A DNA stretch of 64,000 nucleotides from positions 33,280,141 to 33,344,140 of the forward strand of contig NC_087071.1 in the NCBI RefSeq assembly GCF_963678635.1, in the 5' to 3' direction. The position numbers and the translations under genes were made by a program. Numbering within the stretch: position 1 is the stretch's first letter; each line of letters starts with the position of its first letter. Of this stretch, positions 9,786 through 20,468 are shown in pieces. The notes below the pieces were generated by a model. That model had not been told where the DNA came from and made no database searches. It worked only from the letters and a program-made list of their open reading frames with translations. The DNA is from Symsagittifera roscoffensis. Taxonomy: Eukaryota; Xenacoelomorpha; Acoela; Convolutidae.

Positions 9786-11805
9786 ATGGAGAAGTTAAGA
9801 ATTCAGCAAGAGCAGTCTCTTGGGACTCCTGACACAAAGATAGACGCGATGATGGAGAGGCGAACTCAGGCTATCAAGGATAGGTTGGACGGGCTACTAA
9901 GCAGTAAGAGTGGACCAAAAGAACGCGAACCGAACTCGGGAGGTCCCAGCAGGGAGCCGAAGGTGAACTTCAATGCACATCAAAAGAGGAGGACATATGG
10001 ATCCACTAGAGGCAGGGGTAGTTCATCAGGCTATGCCACAAGGGATAATAGACATGGGGCCCGAACAGTAGAGCAAGTTCAACGGGGAACAGACAGACCT
10101 CTAATGAACGTGCAAGCCCGGGGAGGAGTCATGTGGGCCAAGGGGGAAACACTCACAGGCGATTCGGATTGCAGGGATGCACCGCATACAGAGCCTTTGA
10201 CAAGGTGTGAGGACACTCAGGCGGGACACTCAAGGGATGCTACGGCAATGGCCACAGCCTTTGAACCCCTAAACAGATCTTTGGAGACATTCCTTACAAG
10301 GTTATCCAGAACCAATGAACGCAGTGAGAAGTTCAGAAGAGTCTTTAAGAAACCATGATGCTATAAAGACGAATCTGATGGCTGTATTGATACCTGGATA
10401 GAGGTAATGAAACTGCATTTCGAGGAAGAGGACTTGTCGGAGAGACAGGAATGCAGTGCGCTCACCAGTAATTTGGAAGGGACAGCCTTGAACTGTGTCA
10501 TGGCCAAGAAGCAATATCAGCGTGACACAGCTGAGAAAATCTTCGAAATCTTGTTAAACTGTTTCGAATCAGGGGTGCAGGGGCACCAAGCGATGATGCG
10601 CTTCGAGAAACGGAGGCAACGAGAAGATGAAACGATAGACAAGTTTCTCGATGACTTGGAAATGCTGAGAAGACGCAGCCAACCGGATGAGTCAAACCGA
10701 AGGATGAACCTGACAGTAGCCTCAAAATTCATAGATGGTGTGAAGAATGATGAACTTCGGACAATGCTGGCAACGCATTACACACCACTATCAACCAATG
10801 CGCCAACACCAGAGGAGTTGAGGCTCAAGTCAAAAGTATATCTTTTGTTGAAACCTCCTTCGAGATCTGGATACTATAAGAAAAATTAAGCCAATTTTAA
10901 CAACGGACCAGCAAACCAAGGGAACAATTGGTATAAACCGAGGGATGATATGGACAAGAGATGCTCTTGTGCCAATTGCAGTTCAACGGACCATCATGTG
11001 TCGGCATGCCCAACTTACAAACAAGGCTTGAAAGCAATAGGCTTTAGCCTCGAGGACGAAGATGCGTCAGAATTAGACCATGAGGATTTCATGAGAGAGG
11101 TAATTGCGAAATTTGGCCCGAGGTGTTTCTTTTGCAACATGGGAGGTCATTTTAAATCAGATTGTCCGCAATTCTGGGATGCAGTGGCAGACATCAAGCA
11201 TCCAAGGCATGAAGAATCTTTGTCAGGAGTGAAAGCCAGCAACGCTCGCCTGTTGAGTGAAGCGGAGGCACGCAGAAAAGATAAACCTCAAGAGCTGGCG
11301 GCAAAGAAAATGCAAGCGGTAACAGAAGAGACACGTGAACCGGAACCAGCAACTGCGGCCGATGACTTCAAGATTGATTATAGGGCAGCCGCGAGGGATG
11401 CTCTAAATAGAGTGCAGCAGGAACTGGTGACAAAAGAGATCGAACAAATAGTGAAACTCGAACTGGAGAATGAGAAACTACAGGAGCAACTGAATACCTT
11501 CGAAGCAACGGAGTTCGAAGAAACTAAAGCACCAAGCAGTTTGCGCATAAAACTTAATGTGATCTCCGGTCAGAGGTTCGGCATGGTGCCACAAGGAAGC
11601 AAGATACAGTTGATAATCTCAGTGGCTGGACATCAGGTAATCAGAAATCTAAGTGAACCATCCGAGTTCACTTTGATGCATTTGGACACATATGCAGATT
11701 ATCTGAGGCAGGTTGAGCCACGCACCGAGTCGAGAGCTGTGCGAGCACTACTAACAACGGGTGGCCCTCGCATGAAGAAACATAGAGGTCTATGGGCCGT
11801 ATCAA
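9786..11805 (+). pseudogene. gag capsid and nucleocapsid region, copy B
   Basis: The frame of 9090-9776 continues with stops at 10356 (TGA) and 10887 (TAA) and changes frame near 11795. It contains a retrotransposon-gag-like capsid segment (DTWIEVMKLHFEEEDL around 10390-10440, then FDIL/FEILL and DKFLDDLEMLRRR), followed by two CCHC zinc knuckles: CANCSSTDHHVSAC (about 10968-11010) and CFFCNMGGHFKSDC (about 11124-11166), both C-x2-C-x4-H-x4-C. Copy C has the same two knuckles in one open frame. The knuckles would bind the genomic RNA. Broken here. Confidence 0.85.
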
Positions 11806-12429
11806 GTGATGCTGAACGTGGATGGAATCAGTATCTACACCAGGACTTATGTAACAACAGATGATGACCAAATGGGGCAGATCTTTTTGGGTGAGGAGGA
11901 ACTCAAGGTCCGCAGGATAGGCCACGACGCCATGATGGAACAAGATGCAGTTCACATTGGGTATGAAGCAGATGTGACCGCACATCTGCTTGACACCAAC
12001 GGAACGAAAATCGGAGTCACAGGGCTTCTGGACACAGGAGCGGTAGTGAGTGTGATGCCGATAAAAACTTGGGAAAGAATGGGCTTCACTAGAGAAGATC
12101 TAGTTCCAACGAATCTCCGACTGGCCGCCGCCAATCTAGGAGCAATCTACCTAGCCGGAAGAACACCAATAACGGTCCTCCACATGGGAGGACGGGATCT
12201 TTGGATGAGCTTCCTGGTGGTAGAAAATTTAGACGACGCCGACCAATTCATCTTGGGCAGAGATTAAGTCGGGAATTTTGACGTGATGATTGACTTGAAC
12301 AATGGTCTGATACGGATTAGAAACCCGGACCGGAAGTATGTTAAGAAACCAATTAATAGGATAATAACAGACGAAAACAAGGTATCAATTTTTTGAGATA
12401 GAAAAGTAAAACTACAGCCAGGACAAGCT
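11806..12429 (+). pseudogene. Retropepsin-type aspartic protease region, copy B
   Basis: The segment carries GLLDTGAVVSVMP with the DTG active-site triad (about 12029-12037) and the downstream FILGRD motif (about 12247-12264) typical of retropepsins, which work as dimers to cut the polyprotein. It is in frame 1 relative to the capsid frame. Stops occur at 12265 (TAA, directly after ILGRD) and 12394 (TGA). Both codons are sense in copy C. The sequence behind (to 12660) links protease and RT and is conserved in copy C (VCLVPNPN, GRSFS, RGKKLGYALP). Confidence 0.85.
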
Positions 12430-14951
12430 GTGGTGGCAATTTTTAGAATGAGAAATTTGAATTCGTTAAGTGATAGTAAACAGGTTTGCTTAGTACCGAA
12501 TCCAAATAGTCAGAGTTCGGTGAATTTAGGCCGGAGCTTCTCGGTAACGCGAAACGGACTGTGTGTCAGTGTGTTATTGAACACACTGGACACCACGGTT
12601 TCAATCCAGCGTGGAAAGAAGCTTGGTTACGCTTTGCCGATGAGGACCGACTATGAGGAGACACAAAACTTGAAGAAACATAGTGTGAAATACAGTCCTT
12701 ATCATGCCAATAAAGATAAAATTTTAAAGAGGATTAATGAATTAAAATCTATTCACAAATTGTTTTCAATGAAATCCGAAACGGACGACGGCTTATCAAG
12801 CTGCTCGAATTTTCCGGAACGCCCCTCGTCATATGAACTAGAATATGACAAACCGGTTTTGCCAGAGATAGAACAGTTAAAAGGGAAAACAGGTGAGGGA
12901 GATTTCGAAAAATTGCGGGACCTCCTAAATCGGAACGCAGATGTATTTTCAAAACATAAGGCGGATATCGGTTGCTGTAATTTCGTCGAACACGAAATCG
13001 AACTTGAAGAGGGCGCCGTTCCCCATAGGGAAGGCGCAAGACGAATGATGCCACACAAATCGGAAGCGTGCCGAGCGGAAATAGAAATGTTGCTTGAATA
13101 CGACATGATAGAACCCTCGAAATCGCCATGGGCTTGTGGGGTCGTAATGGCGAAAAAGAAAGGGGGGCAGCTTAGATTTTGTTGCGACTTTCGTTACTTG
13201 AACGCGGTAACAATAAAAGATGCGTACCCGATACCGCGAATAGACGAGAGCCTCTCTAAGCTTGGTGATGCCAAGTTCTTCACCACATTGGACTTGGGTT
13301 CTGCCTTCTGGCAAGTTCCTCTGCGGAAGAAGGATAGAGAGAAAAACGGATTCGCGTGTCAATTGGGATTGTACCAGTGGAAGAGGATGCCCTTCGGCTT
13401 GTGCAATGCAACGGCCACTTTCAAAGACTGATGGCTCAGGCTTTGATGAGAGTGACCAAGAAGTACGGGAATCTCGTGATGTGTTACGTGGATGACGTAG
13501 TCATAGCGACACCGACCCTGGAAGACCACATTGATAGGCTCGATGAGGTCTTTGGATGCATGAAAAGAGCAGGATTGAAGTGCAAACCATCGAAATGTGA
13601 AATCTTTAGGGATTCGATTAAGTACCTGGGAAGAATGGTGGACAGGCATGGTGTGAGGCCGGAACCGGAAGCAGTGGAAGCAGTGTTGACATGGAAAGCT
13701 CCCAGAACGGACACACAGCTCCTGAGCTTCCTAGGGTTTGCCAATTACTACCGGGAGTTCATAAAAGGATATGCGGACAAGGTGTATCCGATGCAGAAGC
13801 TAATGCGCAACAAAGGGAAAAAGTTCGAATGGAACGATGAAGCACAAGTTGCCTTCGAGAACATAAAGCGGGAACTGTGCGAAGCGCCAGTGCTAGGCAT
13901 GCCTACAGAAAAGGGCATGTATGTTCTTGATACAGACGCATCGGTAATAGCCATCTCAGGAATACTGCATCAAGAGCAAGAATGGAATGGAAGAACGGTT
14001 CTCCGTCCCATTGCATATGGCAGCAAGGTCTTGAGCGACACAGAGATGAAATATGGCGCACCAAAAGCAGAAATGTTTGCAGTAGTCACTTTCGTGGAAA
14101 AGTACCGTGCATACTTGGGAAGCGCTCCCTTCAAGTTACGCGTGGACAACAGAGCGTTATCCTGGTCGAAGACCTACTCGATGGATCAGAATATATATAT
14201 TGGTAGATGGATAGTAAGATTGGATGGCTACCATATGATAATCGAACACAGGATGCGTGATAAACACCAGAATGCTGATAGCCTCAGCAAGAAAACAGAG
14301 TTCTATGAAAGATTGGAGCAGAAGCAAGCTAATCAGGCAGAAATAAAGGAGGGATTCTCGTTTCTAGACAAGGAAACTTATGAAGTGCTTCCCTTAACGA
14401 GATGGTTGGATAAATCTGGACATCCAATTCCAGGGCATCCTGAGTTACCTGTAGAGAAAGCGGCCGAGATAAAGATCTTATCCAAGGAGGACCCGGTCCC
14501 CTTGGATCTGTTGCTGCGCTCGAATCTGGTCCAGCAAGAACTCTCTCGCATGAACATAAACAGCCTCTCATTATTGGATAAAACGGTGCAGGTCACACCG
14601 CAAGTGATGCGGATGCTGGGTGGATTGTTAGAAAGAGAATTGACCAGAGATGACCCCGAGTGGACAGCAGCAGTGGCATTGCTGACAGTCAGGGAGAAGG
14701 TGAAGATCATGCCGTCCAGACGACAGCACGAAGAGAACGAGAGGGATTGTAGGACAATAGATCAGCAACTAGTATCCTCAATACCCCACGAGATTTTAAC
14801 CAGTACTTCTTACGGACAGAAAGAACAGGGGAGCAGTACGCGAAGGAAAACCGTCACCTTTGTGGACCAGGATAAGGAAGGTGAAAAGGTTGAACAAAAT
14901 CTGTTGCAAGACTATTTGTCCGGGGAGACAAATGATGAGAGGAACCAGTGA
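12430..14951 (+). pseudogene. Reverse transcriptase and RNase H, copy B
   Basis: Ty3/gypsy-type RT. The segment 12430-13431 holds PHREGARR, the FCCDFRYLNAVT block, YPIPRI and LDLGSAFWQVPL (first catalytic Asp). A one-base deletion after 13422 (TTCAAAG where copy C reads TTCCAGCG) shifts the frame. The RT then continues in 13356-14951 with CYVDDVV (about 13483-13503), KCEIFRDSIKYLG and LGFANYYREFI. RNase H follows with VLDTDAS, KAEMFAVV, RVDNRAL and KHQNADSLS. The protein then has about 200 residues of unassigned linker to a TGA at 14949. An extra codon lies in the RNase H (DQNIYIG versus DQSYIG). Sequence is about 85 percent identical to copy C by eye. Inactive because of the frameshift. Confidence 0.93.
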
Positions 14952-15260
14952 GCACAAGATCAACACCCGGGACAGGAAAGTTTGTCCGGGGAGTCTGAGA
15001 TAGACAAAAAAATTCCTGATGAGAAACAGGACCTAGAGAACAAGGTTTTGTCCGGGGAGTTCAGATGGATGCGAAGAAGGCACAGACATTTTCTGGAGGA
15101 GCGTGCAGACTCCAGCACAACCTCTTCAACAGATGACAATTCCCGAAACTCAGGAATGGACACCTATTCAGACAGGAACTCGAACTCGGGATCAGAACTG
15201 TCCAAACTAGCGATCCACACACTACTAGTGGAAACTCGGGCAAGGGATCTGAACAGATAG
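14952..15260 (+). pseudogene. RNase H to integrase linker with LSGE repeats, copy B
   Basis: The RNase H frame continues after TGA 14949 through 14982-15260 to a TAG at 15258 and then into the integrase. The linker repeats LSGE three times (LSGETND, LSGESEI, LSGEFRW), each encoded by the same DNA, TTTGTCCGGGGAG at 14915, 14981 and 15047. Copy C has the same motif three times in its linker. The DNA repeat resembles the 3' polypurine tract, so the constraint may be on DNA rather than protein. The remainder is acidic, Ser/Asn-rich and probably disordered. Confidence 0.65.
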
Positions 15261-17018
15261 GTGTACCAGGATCCTGACAGCGATCGCTACCTTCTACCAA
15301 GCGAAAGAGTCTTTGACAACGCAGCGGATGATTTGGAGACAATAGCGGTATCGAAACGTTCGATGAGTCTGTTGCCGCAGAAAGAGGTAGTCAGGACTGA
15401 TCTTCAGCCGTTTAAACAAGAAACACAGCCGTTGGCGAAGATTTGGTGCGTTAAGATGGAAGAAGACACACACCAGCCCAACGAGCTGAATAGTCAGATG
15501 AGGGTCATGAAGACGTACTTAAAGGCGAGACACAGACTCTCGGATCTTCTAAGGGCGCAGAGAAATGATCGCATGACAAGTAACCTGAAAAGGTGGATCG
15601 AGAATGGTTCTCCGGATAAAGGGGGCCTCGAGGAAGATAGTTATCGCATCCTGAGACAGTACTTCATGCAGAAGGAAGGGAGGTTATATTTGAACAAGGA
15701 CGGGATTGTGGCTTGTAAAAGAAGAGAAGAAGACAGAGTCCTATACAAGTATAACGCGATAGTGTTACCGCAACTCTATCAGACAGAACTATTATTCAGG
15801 TCGCATGATCAGATGGGCCATCAGGGGATCGATAAAGTATATCAGAGGATCCTGAAGCGCTTTGAGTGGCCTGGAATGAAAAAAGCATGCGAGAACTGGG
15901 TAACAGCATGTCTGTCATGCCAACAAGTCAAGGATCCAAGGAAGTTGCGATTTCCATTACAATCGATCGAGTCGTCTGAATTCAATGAGGTGGTGCAGAT
16001 AGATCACCAGAAGATATGCATGACAGACAGTGGTTATAATCAGGTGTTGGTCATGATAGATCATTTTACGAAGTATGCAGAGGCCGTGCCCTGCATAATT
16101 GCCTCGGCGGAAGAGACATCCGACCACCTGATCAATACGTGGATAGCAAGACATGGTTGTCCGATGACGTTTCAATCGGATAATGGAACAGCTTTCGTAG
16201 GAGAGCTCACGAAAGAGCTTATGAGAAGCTCACAGGTCGCTCAGGCTCACTCCACGACATACCACCCTCAGACGAATGGCCTAGTGGAAAGACAGAATAG
16301 GACGTTAGTGTCGATGCTGAGAGTATATTATTCCAGGTACATGACCGATTGGGACAGCTACCTTCCACAGGTGATGGGAGCATATAACAGCACGCAACAC
16401 TCCACCAGCGGAGTCAGTCCACACATGATGCTAACTGGACACGAGAAGTCTTTACCCTTAACCTTCTTCTACCCAGAGTATGAGGGAAAGAAAACGTCTC
16501 CACAGGTCTACGTGAGGGATGTGATCAGGCGCCAACAGGAGTTGAACGATTCGTGTAGGCGAAATACTCAACAAGCGCAGGCAAGGCAGAGAAAAAAAAT
16601 TGATAAGAAAGCAGCTGGTGCAAAAGCTTACTCGGTGGGAGATTACGTATGGGTATTTCAGAACTTTATACCACCGAAAGGGACAAAAAAGCTCCTAAAA
16701 AAGTGGGGGGGACCATTCATGATTACAGAGGTGCACCAGGAGGGACGCTTTTATAGACTGAGTACTGGCCGAGCCGCCCACTACGAGAACATCAAGCCAC
16801 AAAATCCATCGACAGAAGACTGGTGTATACCTGCGGACATGGAAGAAGGGGATTATCTAATGATGGATCCTGCTTGTGAGGTCAACGAGAAGGGCACCAG
16901 GGAGAAGAACGATGGAAACAAAGTCGTGGAGGAAGGAACGGATACACCGCTGGACCTGGATCCTAACGAGGTGATCAAAGCGGACGATGAAACCTTACCC
17001 TACGCAGAGGAAGATTGA
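15261..17018 (+). pseudogene. Integrase with GPF tail, copy B
   Basis: After an N-terminal linker, the zinc-binding HHCC domain is visible (HDQMGHQG, then CLSCQQ about 15910-15930), followed by the rve core with the DDE triad: QIDHQ (about 15996), SDNG (about 16178) and NGLVERQNR (about 16275). The C-terminal module contains WGGPF (about 16706-16720), the GPY/F signature of Ty3 and gamma-retroviral integrases. The enzyme would join cDNA ends to chromosomal DNA. The segment is open from 15261 to a TGA at 17016, where the frame continues into the macro-like domain. Copy C has Trp at the TGA position, so the stop is a mutation. Confidence 0.92.
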
Positions 17019-17051
17019 CAGGATCCCGAACAGATAGAGGTTCCCAAGAAC

Positions 17052-18158
17052 TTGGAACCGGATCTTCCGTTCACGATACAGACTCGTCAGAAGGACGGGA
17101 CGAGACCAAGAAAGAAATACAATCCTTACGGTGACGACTTTGTAGTGGATAGGATAGATCTGAAGAAGATAGTGGAGGAAGTAGTGGGTCTAGAAGAAAT
17201 AACTGTGTCACAGGACATTGACATAGTCGATGATCACGACGATGAGTGGGTCGAAGACCGGTCGAAACCCGAGGTAGAATTCGACGACGAGCAACAGCAG
17301 TCATATGAACAAGACTTGACGAGCCTGCGTGTCTTAGAGTGGCTGAACGAAATGACCTCGGACCCTGAGGAGACCAGCGTAACGATTCAAGACGTAGATC
17401 GTGAAAGCATGAAATACATCAAGACCGAACGAGATGATCCTTCCTGGGCTGCCCAGGAAGGACGACTACTCATTGCAGCTTCTAACCTCGACTTGATACC
17501 CGGTATGCGATCGACGGGGACGTCGATGGATATTTTTGTCCGGGTAGTGGGGGTAGGACTTACCCACACTGAAAACTTGATAATAAAAAAATTAAGAGTA
17601 GCAAGAGAAACAAGATACTTAGAAGCAGAAACAGGCGAAGAACCTAAAAAACCTGACATAGGTAGGGTAGTTGAGTCATATTTTAACTTACCAAATGAAT
17701 ATTCAAGTAACATAATACTAACAGACAGTGATTTCATACACACAAATAGAACATGTGCGATAGCAATCACAGCAGACATGAGTTTTAGGACAGCGTTAGC
17801 GGCAGATTTTAAGAGAGAATACAAAAACGTGGATTTTCTTTTGAAGCAAAGACCAGGGATAGGGGGCGTAGCGGCCTTACCTCCGGCGGCGTCGCAGATA
17901 CCGGGAAAATACCTATGCTTCTTGGTAACGAGGGCGACGGAGAAGCAGCACGTGGACCCAGAGAAGCTAGTCTTGTCCCTGACGAGGCTGAGGGACTTCC
18001 TCGTGGAAACGGGCGTGAAGGAACTCTCGCTTCCAGTGTACGATCCAAACAGAGGACGACTGCATCCTCGGGAATTGTACGCACTTGTACACGTGATATT
18101 ATCTGATACTAATATACAAGTATATTTACATAAGAAATATTACTTAAGTATAGGCTGA
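17052..18158 (+). pseudogene. C-terminal extension of ORF1 with macro-like domain, copy B
   Basis: The integrase frame runs on past TGA 17016 to a TGA at 18156, and copy C does the same. The first 220 residues are acidic and unassigned (KKYNPYGDDFVVDR; STGTSMDIFVR). Residues about 225-364 read like a macro (ADP-ribose-binding) domain: TCAIAITADMSFRTALAADF at the position of the N-terminal loop (usually S-x-D-x-x-x-x-G-I-A), then YLCFLVTR, a helix RLRDFLVE, ELSLPVYDPNRGRLHPREL and a closing strand IQVYLHKKYY. The Gly-rich loop is not canonical, so catalysis is uncertain. No ATG is required because it is part of the polyprotein. Macro domains bind or remove ADP-ribose, and a use in countering host defence would be an inference. 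Confidence 0.6.
17509..17556 (+). other. Candidate central polypurine tract, copy B
   Basis: GATCGACGGGGACG, then TTTTTGTCCGGGTAGTGGGGG, parallels the 3' polypurine tract region (GGACATTGAC, GGACTGTCCGGGGACTA at 28234-28264). It lies inside the ORF1 extension, about 600 bp past the exact centre of the element, and copy C has it at the same relative place. One base in the core differs from copy C (GGGTAG versus GGGGAG). Confidence 0.45.
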
Positions 18159-18557
18159 GTGACGTGCGAGAGGGTGTTAGGCCAAAGACTAAGTTGTATG
18201 TAATGTGTGATATGTGTGCTATGTTATGTTATGTGTTATGTTATTAAGCTCTTGGGTAAGAAGGGGTTAGTGACCATGAACAACTGAATGACGATCTTAG
18301 GAATAGATCCAAAGTTTGGACTGTCCAATCTTAGGTCGAATTCCAAAATTTTAGAGACCGATTGATTTTAATAAATTTTAGGATAAATATCTTTTTATCT
18401 GAACTGTTTTTAAGCAAATTTTAACGATATATGTTAAGGTGAAACTGACAAGTGTGATATTTGTGACTTCTTTTCTAGATCCTCATTGATCATTTAATTA
18501 CTCACTTGAGTCAAAACCTTGGAATCGAATCGAATCAAATCTAATCTGAAGAATAGT
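18159..18557 (+). other. Spacer between ORF1 and ORF2, copy B
   Basis: About 400 AT-rich bases without an ORF, with a TATGTTATG-type simple run around 18195-18245. Copy C has 478 bp at the same place with little sequence similarity. It could hold a splice acceptor, an internal promoter or an element for internal initiation for ORF2. I see no decisive signal. Confidence 0.6.
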
Positions 18558-19445
18558 ATGGACAATTTTAACCTGGATGAATTGATGGACCTGGCAGAGG
18601 CATATGTAGGACCGATGATAGATGCGATCTATCGTCGGCTGATGGATCGAGACTTCGCTCTGGAGGACCCAGAGGTAGTCATGTTGCTGACCGCCCTGAT
18701 CAACATCTTGGGGCATGACAACCGTGGGGACCGCCCCACGGAAGTCCTGTTGATGGCAGCATATGGAGAGAGGGGAGTACTAGACCGCCCGAACATGAGA
18801 GTGATGAGGTGGAGAAACGGGGCTCTCTCAGGGAGTGACTTGGCGAATGAGCCTGGATTGGGAAGTTCTAGGACTTACCAACCAGGTGAGATGCCTATGC
18901 CCTCCAAGCCCAAACCTGGGCTGACGAGAATGCATCAGGAGATGAACAGCGAGGCTGCCTCGTCTGGTTCACCACTGAGAGTAGCTGTGCCACCAAAGAG
19001 GGCGAAAGTAGGACAGAAGGTTCAGACGAACCAAACCATGCAAGATCTGGATGGGATGAAGGATGAACTGGAAAGGACGAAAAAGGAGATCGACGAGATG
19101 ACCAAAAGCATGCTCAAGATGGAGGACGATCGGGACATGTGGAGAAGATTGTTCGAAGGCTGCAACAAAAAGTAGGGTCAAGAAATTGAGCGCTTGAGGC
19201 GGGACTACAAAGAGCGATCGGAACAGATGGCGTTGACAACGGCCGTGGAGAAAGTGATACCTGCAAGGAATATTCCTCGTGGGCAGTCCCCGATGGAGCT
19301 CTTGACGCCTCGAGAAATGAGTCAAACAACGGAGACACGGCTCCAGACAGCGACAGATCGAGTAACAATCCCGGACCCTAGTGACACCTTGGGTGACCCC
19401 GTCGTGGACCAAACGGTGAGGAAGCTGATAGAGACAGCTGGATGA
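18558..19445 (+). pseudogene. ORF2 N-terminal domain, copy B
   Basis: The start is the ATG at 18558, which aligns with the copy C start at 41978: both continue with a helical acidic N-terminus and the block IYRRLMDRDF / IYQRLIDCDF, then RWRNGALSGSDLANEPGLG. A coiled coil follows (about 19045-19160, ELERTKKEIDEMTKSMLK). Stops at 19173 (TAG) and 19443 (TGA) interrupt one continuous frame. The DLANEPGLG and GEMPMP blocks are conserved in copy C. No known domain is recognised. It is the head of a polyprotein of about 2,960 codons. Confidence 0.7.
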
Positions 19446-19463
19446 CTGGTCGCCAATACGAAT

Positions 19464-20468
19464 GTGCCAGGTTCCGGGGTGACTGCACCCTATGGAACGA
19501 TCGACGACACGGGCAGAGTACGAGTCTCCCAGACCGTGATCAGACAGGGGATAAGTGACGTGACGCCACTCATGGGGAGCTCGCAGGCCCCAGAGAGAAG
19601 AATACAGAAGGTGCCAGCGAAGAAAGTGTCTCGTGTAATAGACGTACAAAAGAACAATCAATTGAAATATAATTTCACGGGAGTTCCGGAGACAGATCCG
19701 AGAGCTTGTTTAAATCGAGCGACTTGGAACCCGGCAGTAAACCTGCAGCAACCACCACTGGGGACATCACATCTGATACTGGGAGACAGCTTGGTCAGAG
19801 TACTATCGAATTTGAGGACCTCGTGGGTCACCACGGTGATGGCCTTTGGAGGCGCGACGATAGCCCAGTTATATCGAATGGTGGAACTGATGAATCCAGG
19901 GAGGATCCCCAATGTGATGATCCTGGTCGGGACGAATGACATCTCCAGAGGTTCAGATGAGCAGGAAGCACTATGGGAATCAATGATGGTGTGTTTGTTT
20001 ACTACCCTCTGGCAGAAATTCAATTGCGCGGTACTGACCGTTTGCACTGTGCCAATGAACACGAGGAGCTTGACAGCAGCAGGGAGATGGCACAACGAAG
20101 GAGTCGTCAGGTGGAATAACATCTTGAGGAATCTCGCAAGTCGGAATGCCGGAAGAATGATCCTCATGGACATCGAACATGAGTTGAGAGCTATGGATCA
20201 GGCCAGACTGACCACGGATGGCATCCACTTCGATAGTATCGAAGGACAAGCTTGGTTGAATCGAGTCTTCCAAGAACGGTTGGAGGAATTGGAGGCGGAA
20301 CTCTTTGACACAGGAGTGCTGAAGGAAGAAGGAACAGCGAGTGACGCGGTGATCACCACCTTTGTGCCTCCTAGCCTGGAAACACGCTTGGGGACGGTCC
20401 CGGCCGTCACGAACTACAGACAACAGAGCTCCAGCGAACCAAGTCAAAGGACAGACATACAGGATTGA
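19464..20468 (+). pseudogene. SGNH/GDSL-type hydrolase domain of ORF2, copy B
   Basis: The segment shows all SGNH blocks in order: LILGDSLVRV (block I, Ser), MAFGGATIAQ (block II, Gly), LVGTNDIS (block III, Asn) and TTDGIHFD (block V, Asp and His). SGNH enzymes are esterases or acyl hydrolases with an alpha/beta/alpha fold. The domain is about 200 residues long (about 19760-20260), the usual size of this fold. The frame is that of 18558, separated only by the stops at 19443 and 20466. The catalytic set is intact even though the ORF is broken. The substrate is unknown. Confidence 0.85.
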
